From contig NZ_CP007213.1 of NCBI RefSeq assembly GCF_001411805.1, forward strand, positions 558,001 to 622,000: 64,000 nt of DNA, written 5' to 3'. The notes beneath the pieces were generated by a model, which saw only the letters and a program-made list of their open reading frames with translations, was not told where the DNA came from and searched no databases. A program made the translations under genes and the position numbers. Source of the stretch: Burkholderia plantarii (GTDB lineage: Bacteria > Pseudomonadota > Gammaproteobacteria > Burkholderiales > Burkholderiaceae). Below are positions 60,405 to 64,000 of the stretch, in pieces (the first letter of the stretch is position 1; each line of letters begins with the position of its first letter).

Positions 60405-60435
60405 CGGGCCGCCCGGATGTACCCCGAGCGGCCCG
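60405..60435 (-). terminator. Terminator of the TonB receptor gene
   Basis: CGGGCCGC (60405-60412) pairs with GCGGCCCG (60428-60435); read leftward the stem is followed by TTTT (60404-60401). Confidence 0.75.
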
Positions 60436-60475
60436 CGGGCGGAAGCAGGTGAGGCGCCGGCCCGCCGGGCGGCGC

Positions 60476-62740
60476 TTACTGATAGACGTTCAGCGTCAAC
60501 ATCGCCGAGCGGCCCGGTGCCCAGGTCGCGTAGATCGGGTAGGCGCTCGCGTAGTACTTCTTGTCGAACAGGTTCTGCACGTTCAACTGCAGGTCGATCG
60601 ACTTCGTGACGTGATAGGTGGCCGCCGCGTCGAAGCGGGCATAGCCGGGCGTCCACTTGCGCGCGGTGGCCGACACCGACGCGTAGGTCAGGCTCGACAC
60701 CGTCGCGCCCGCGCCGAGCGTCAGCTTCGGGATCACGTCGTAGCTGGTCCACAGCGTGAAGTTGTGCTTCGGCACCATCACCATCGGCAGGCCCGAGGCG
60801 GTCGGGTTGCCGGCGCCGGCATTGGTGGTCACGCCGTTCAGGTACGAGTAGCCGCCGAACAGGTGCCACTTGCTGGTGACGTCGCCGGCGAAGCCGAACT
60901 CGAAGCCGCGCACGCGCTGCGAGCCGGCGTTGACGGTGTTGCCGAGGCCGTCGGGAACCTGCGTGTTGGTCTTGTCGGTCTGGAACAGCGCGGTGGTCAG
61001 CGACAGGCGCTGGTCGAGCACGTCCCACTTCGCGCCCACCTCGATGTTGCGCGCCCGCTCGGGCGAGAGGTTCTGGTTCTTCGTGCTGATCTGGTCGTTG
61101 CCACCTCCGAGGCCGGCGTTCGCGCCGGGCGGGTTGGCCGAGGTGCCGTAGGAGGTGTAGAGGCTCAGCGTCTCGATCGGCTTGAAGACGATGCCGAACT
61201 GGTAGCTGAACAGGTTCGAGGTGTTCGTCAGGTCGGCGTTGCCGGCCTGCTGCGCGCGCACGTCGTAGCGGTCGAAGCGCAGGCCCGCGTTGAAGCGCCA
61301 GCGCTCCGAGAGCCGCACCGTGTCGAACAGGTAGGCCGATGCGATGTCGGTGCGCGTGTTGATGGTCGGGCCGGGGAAGCTGTCGCCGTTCAGGATCAGG
61401 TTGCCGGTCCATGGGTTGTTCGGGTTCCAGCTGCCGATCGGCGTGCAGTCGAAGGCGACCGTGCAGGGGCCGCCGGTGCGGATGCTGTTGCCCTGGGCGT
61501 CGGTCACCAGGTAGCCCTCGTAGCGGCTCTGCTCGTGGCTGAACTCGATGCCGCCCGTCAGCGTGTGCTCCATGCCGAACAGCGTGGCCTTGCCGGTCAG
61601 CTCGGTCTGGTTGGCGATGCTGTTGGTCGCGTACTTGCCGCTCTTGGCCTGCAGGCTGATCATGCCGGGGTCCTTCGAACTCAGCTGCGGATTGGTGCCA
61701 ACGTAGTCGAGCGTCGAGCGGCCGAACATCGTGGTGTTGCGCAGCTTCCAGCCGCCGTCGAGGCGGTGCTCGACGCGCACTTCGGCCGTGTCGGTCTGGC
61801 TGCGGCGGTAGTCGCGCGTGTTGAGCCCGTAGAACAGGCCGCGCTCGGACGGGATCGGCGTGCCGCTCGTGCCGAACGGCACGCTGAAGTCGGGCATGTC
61901 CCAGGTGTTCAGGTGGTAGTAGCTGACCGTGACCTGGGTGGGCGTGTTCAGGCCGAACGTGACGGACGGCGCGATCCCCCAGCGCTTGCTGTAGACGTCG
62001 GTGCGGCCCGCCTGGTCGGCGTCGTTGCCCATCACGTTCAGGCGCACGGCGGTGGTGTCGTTGAGCTTGCGGTTCACGTCGAGCGTGGCGCGCTTGTAGC
62101 TGTCGGTGCCGAAGCCGATGCTGCCGTTCGTGAAGTTGTCGTTCTTCGGCGCCTTCGTGACGATGTCGATGCTGCCGCCCACCGAGCCGCGCCCGGCGTA
62201 GACCGAATCGGGGCCCTTGATGACGCTGATCTGCTCGATATCGAAGGTCTCGCGGTTCTGCACGCCCGAGTCGCGCATGCCGTCCACGAAGATCGAGTTG
62301 CGCGATTCGAAGCCGCGGATCACGGGGCGGTCCGCCGACGGGTTCGCGGCCGCGTCGCCGCCGAGGAACGTGATGCCGGGCACGGTGCGCAGCGCGTCGG
62401 TGAAGGTCGTCACGTTTTTCTCGCGGATCACGGCTTCGGGGATTACCGTGACCGAGCGCGGCGTGTCGAGCAGCGGCGCCGTGAACTTGTAGGACGGCAG
62501 CGAGCGCACCTGCATGTCCGACTGGGCCTCCACCGAGATCGTCGGCAGCTTGCTGCCGCGCATCGCAGAGGACTGCGAAGCGTCGTGTGAACGAGAAGCG
62601 GCGGGCGAGGCGGCGGATGCCTGGTCAGGGGAGGGGGCGGAGGGCGCTGTCTGGGCGACCGCGACGAGCGGGGCGAGGAACACGGAGCAGGCGAGCGCGG
62701 ACGCGAGCTTGCTGGGCCGGGTGTTGAAGCGTCTGGACAT
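60476..62740 (-). CDS. TonB-dependent siderophore (catecholate-type) receptor
   Basis: A 754-residue outer-membrane receptor of the FiuA/Fiu type. Signal peptide about 1-27 (PSKLASALACSVFLAPLVAV). A TonB-box region and plug domain follow: LPTISVEAQSDMQVRSLPSY, TPRSVTVIPEAVIREKNVTT, RGFESRNSIFVDGMRDSGVQ and IKGPDSVYAGRGSVGGSIDI. The 22-stranded barrel ends in aromatic LNVYQ, a typical C-terminal signature (terminal aromatic before Q). It imports ferric catecholates in an energy-dependent way. A Fur-box-like sequence lies about 70 bases upstream. The ATG at 62740 precedes the signal peptide; an upstream TTG frame extension is unlikely. Confidence 0.92.
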   Translation of the reverse strand: MSRRFNTRPSKLASALACSVFLAPLVAVAQTAPSAPSPDQASAASPAASRSHDASQSSAMRGSKLPTISVEAQSDMQVRSLPSYKFTAPLLDTPRSVTVIPEAVIREKNVTTFTDALRTVPGITFLGGDAAANPSADRPVIRGFESRNSIFVDGMRDSGVQNRETFDIEQISVIKGPDSVYAGRGSVGGSIDIVTKAPKNDNFTNGSIGFGTDSYKRATLDVNRKLNDTTAVRLNVMGNDADQAGRTDVYSKRWGIAPSVTFGLNTPTQVTVSYYHLNTWDMPDFSVPFGTSGTPIPSERGLFYGLNTRDYRRSQTDTAEVRVEHRLDGGWKLRNTTMFGRSTLDYVGTNPQLSSKDPGMISLQAKSGKYATNSIANQTELTGKATLFGMEHTLTGGIEFSHEQSRYEGYLVTDAQGNSIRTGGPCTVAFDCTPIGSWNPNNPWTGNLILNGDSFPGPTINTRTDIASAYLFDTVRLSERWRFNAGLRFDRYDVRAQQAGNADLTNTSNLFSYQFGIVFKPIETLSLYTSYGTSANPPGANAGLGGGNDQISTKNQNLSPERARNIEVGAKWDVLDQRLSLTTALFQTDKTNTQVPDGLGNTVNAGSQRVRGFEFGFAGDVTSKWHLFGGYSYLNGVTTNAGAGNPTASGLPMVMVPKHNFTLWTSYDVIPKLTLGAGATVSSLTYASVSATARKWTPGYARFDAAATYHVTKSIDLQLNVQNLFDKKYYASAYPIYATWAPGRSAMLTLNVYQ

Positions 62741-62808
62741 GGGCGAGAGAGCGGTGGTATCGAAAGCGGTATCGCCGAATCGGGTCAACGTTCGGCTGAA
62801 ATGTTTCT

Positions 62809-62827
62809 ATTAATGAGAATGATTCGT
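62809..62827. promoter_or_regulatory. Fur-box-like site upstream of the TonB receptor gene
   Basis: Three adjacent hexamers ATTAAT, GAGAAT, GATTCG (62809-62826) resemble the GATAAT repeats of a Fur box, the middle one best (5 of 6). It is centred about 75 bases before the receptor start, in an A/T-rich promoter region. Confidence 0.6.
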
Positions 62828-63052
62828 GATTGCGTTCCGAATTCTAGTGATGTCGTAACGGTTTGTAAACGAATGCTTTCAAAAATCGCGCACGTTGTTG
62901 ACACGTTTAAAACACTGGCGGAGCGGCGGGAAGGGCGCGGTGGCGGTGCCAGTGCCGCGTGCGTGCGGCCTTATGACATGGGACGTGGGCGGGTGCGGGC
63001 GAGCTGTCCGCGGCCGTCGCCGGGAGCGCGGAAGCGCGGCGAGGCGTCGGTA
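62828..63052. other. Region beyond the truncated dehydrogenase, no gene seen
   Basis: About 225 bases between the Fur-like site and the break in the dehydrogenase homology. It holds an A/T-rich stretch (62830-62925) that includes promoter-like TTGACA (62899-62904). No IS end or repeat was seen at the break point. Confidence 0.4.
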
Positions 63053-63472
63053 TCCGCTGCCCGTGCCGGCCGTGGTCGGCACGGCGAGGCAGACCGGAGG
63101 GCGTCGCGCGGCCGCGCCTCGTGTCCGCAACGCATCGGCGGCGCCAAGGCCCGGATGGGCGGCGATGTGCCTTGCACCCTTGGTCGTGTCGATGACCGTT
63201 CCGCCGCCGATCGCGAGAATCGCGTCGGTGCCGCTGGCCGACACGAAGGCCCCGGCGGCCGTGATCGATTCGAGCGTCGGAAGATCATCGTCGACGAGGT
63301 AGTCGAGCCGGTCGCAAGGCAGCGCATCGAGGTTCAGCAGCGCGGCCGCATTGCTGAGTTCGAACGAGCGCGGCCCGCGAAACACCACGACGCGCCGGGC
63401 GGCAACCCCGCCGAGCAGACGCGGGACCAGCGCCGCGGCGCCGGGGAACACGAGCGGCGAGGACGCGGACAT
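63053..63472 (-). pseudogene. Truncated Fe-alcohol dehydrogenase (phosphonoacetaldehyde reductase-like)
   Basis: About 140 codons matching the N-terminal half of group III iron-dependent alcohol dehydrogenases: LVFPGAAALVPRLLGGVAAR (dinucleotide start), ILAIGGGTVIDTTKGARHIA (nucleotide-binding GGG-x-IDxxK) and PVCLAVPTTAGTGSG. Family members continue with E-V/A-T and a metal-binding His domain, but here the frame runs into unrelated Arg/Pro-rich sequence after GTGSG (from about 63052) and stops at 62879. The metal-binding C-terminal half is missing, so it is inactive. In phosphonate pathways such enzymes (FomC/PhpC) reduce phosphonoacetaldehyde. The gene starts 14 bases after the upstream PepM remnant, which supports that origin. 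Confidence 0.65.
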
Positions 63473-63486
63473 GACCGGGACCTCGA

Positions 63487-64000
63487 TCACGCCGCGCGGC
63501 CGGACATCCCGTCCCCGGGGACGGTGCCGGCGTACGCGTCGGCGCCGCCCGCCACCATCGACAGGATGTCGTGCAGGCTCGCCGCCGCGCTTGCGCATTC
63601 GTGGGCGCGGCCGTGCCGCAGGATCGATTCGGCCGCGCGCGCCATGGCCGGATACGCGGCGCGCAGCAGGTGGTTCGCATAGATCACCCCGTTGACGCCC
63701 GCGGCTTCCAGGTCGTCCTCGCCGACAATGTCGTAGGTCGAGGAGACTGCGAAGAGCTCATAGCCTTCGGCCAGGCAGTCGAGGATGCTGACGTCGTAGC
63801 CGTTGCGCTCGAGGTTCGCGCCGAGGTAGCCGAGCCCGAGCGGATAGGTGCAGCGCGGCAGGTCACCGCGATAGAGAATGGCGCCGGGAGACAGCAGCAT
63901 GACGCGCTGGAAGCGACGGGTTTCCCTGGCCGATCGCGCCGGCTCCAGGGCCCGGTAGACGATGTCCGGGCGTTGCCCCGGATCGAGGAACTCGACCCGG
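63487..64000 (-). pseudogene. In-frame fusion of B12-binding/radical-SAM N-terminus with PEP phosphomutase C-terminus
   Basis: Open to the window edge (64000) and ending at the stop at 63487. The N-terminal part reads VMLLSPGAILYRGDLPRCTY and PLGLGYLGANLERNGYDVSI, the start of a cobalamin-binding domain of B12-dependent radical-SAM enzymes. After about CLAEGYELF it changes to STYDIVGEDDLEAAGVNGVI and YANHLLRAAYPAMARAAESI, then LRHGRAHECA and LHDILSMVAG, which is the C-terminal end of phosphoenolpyruvate phosphomutase (PepM). The SAM-binding CxxxCxxC core and the PepM active site (EDK-x-NS) are missing. Such a chimera arises by internal deletion in a phosphonate cluster that once had a radical-SAM methylase and PepM. 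The 5' end beyond the window could still alter this view. Confidence 0.6.

Noticed and set aside
1..64000. Search for tRNA genes, CRISPR arrays, IS ends and prophage genes
   Set aside because: No cloverleaf-like sequence, repeat-spacer pattern, transposase or phage protein was recognised in the window.

Overview
The window is very GC-rich (about 68-70 % by eye) with strong G/C third-position bias. Its gene content is typical of Burkholderia sensu stricto, probably a secondary chromosome: two DUF4148 proteins, a DUF4902/RsaM-type quorum-sensing modulator beside a LuxI/LuxR pair, a complete bpeT-llpE-bpeEF-oprC (ceo-type) efflux locus, an IrlRS-like two-component system and a catecholate-type TonB receptor. 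I cannot name the species from sequence alone. I saw no rRNA, tRNA, CRISPR array, prophage or intact insertion sequence.

Layout. 1-3.3 kb: end of an APH-fold kinase, a TPMT-like methyltransferase, then an acyl-homoserine-lactone circuit (DUF4902 protein, LuxI synthase, LuxR receptor). 3.3-4.1 kb: an A/T-rich stretch without convincing genes. 4.1-7.6 kb: an MsbA-like ABC exporter and a four-gene operon led by an ECF sigma factor (sigma, small membrane protein, ferredoxin with one cluster ligand replaced, small hypothetical protein). 7.6-10 kb: IclR regulator divergent from pcaF, with a clear promoter and operator-like sites. 10-12.2 kb: Aer-like chemoreceptor behind a sigma-28-type promoter. 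12.2-16.9 kb: gabT-gabD with divergent gabR. 17-21 kb: small membrane protein, YqhA-family protein, KaiC-like ATPase with a partner receiver. 22-27 kb: EamA transporter, selD, dmeR-dmeF Ni/Co efflux operon, purine nucleoside permease-family lipoprotein. 27-31.5 kb: DUF4148 gene followed by a 34-codon gene, and an APC permease with a DpkA-like imine reductase. 31.7-39.8 kb: BpeEF-OprC drug efflux. 39.9-41.7 kb: hipBA with three evenly spaced operator-like palindromes. 41.7-46.7 kb: spherulin-4-type secreted hydrolase, DszC/SfnB-like monooxygenase, a stand-alone caspase-fold candidate, an unknown protein and a Fur paralogue. 47-52.6 kb: two OmpR/HK pairs; the second lies behind a CusR/CopR-type box. 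52.7-58.9 kb: a second RND-MFP-OMF efflux operon. 59-62.8 kb: DUF4148 protein, COG4705 membrane protein, Fur-boxed TonB receptor. 62.9-64 kb: wreckage of a phosphonate biosynthesis cluster (B12-binding domain joined to the tail of PEP phosphomutase, then a truncated Fe-alcohol dehydrogenase).

Functional picture. The region combines catabolism of aromatics, GABA and probably D-amino acids with metal and drug efflux, iron uptake, aerotaxis and quorum sensing. It is a typical Burkholderia accessory-metabolism region. The points most worth a second look are the small caspase-fold protein, the triple hipBA operator, the Asp-for-Ser LlpE, the CusR-type box with a look-alike near the RND operon, and the phosphonate-cluster remnant.
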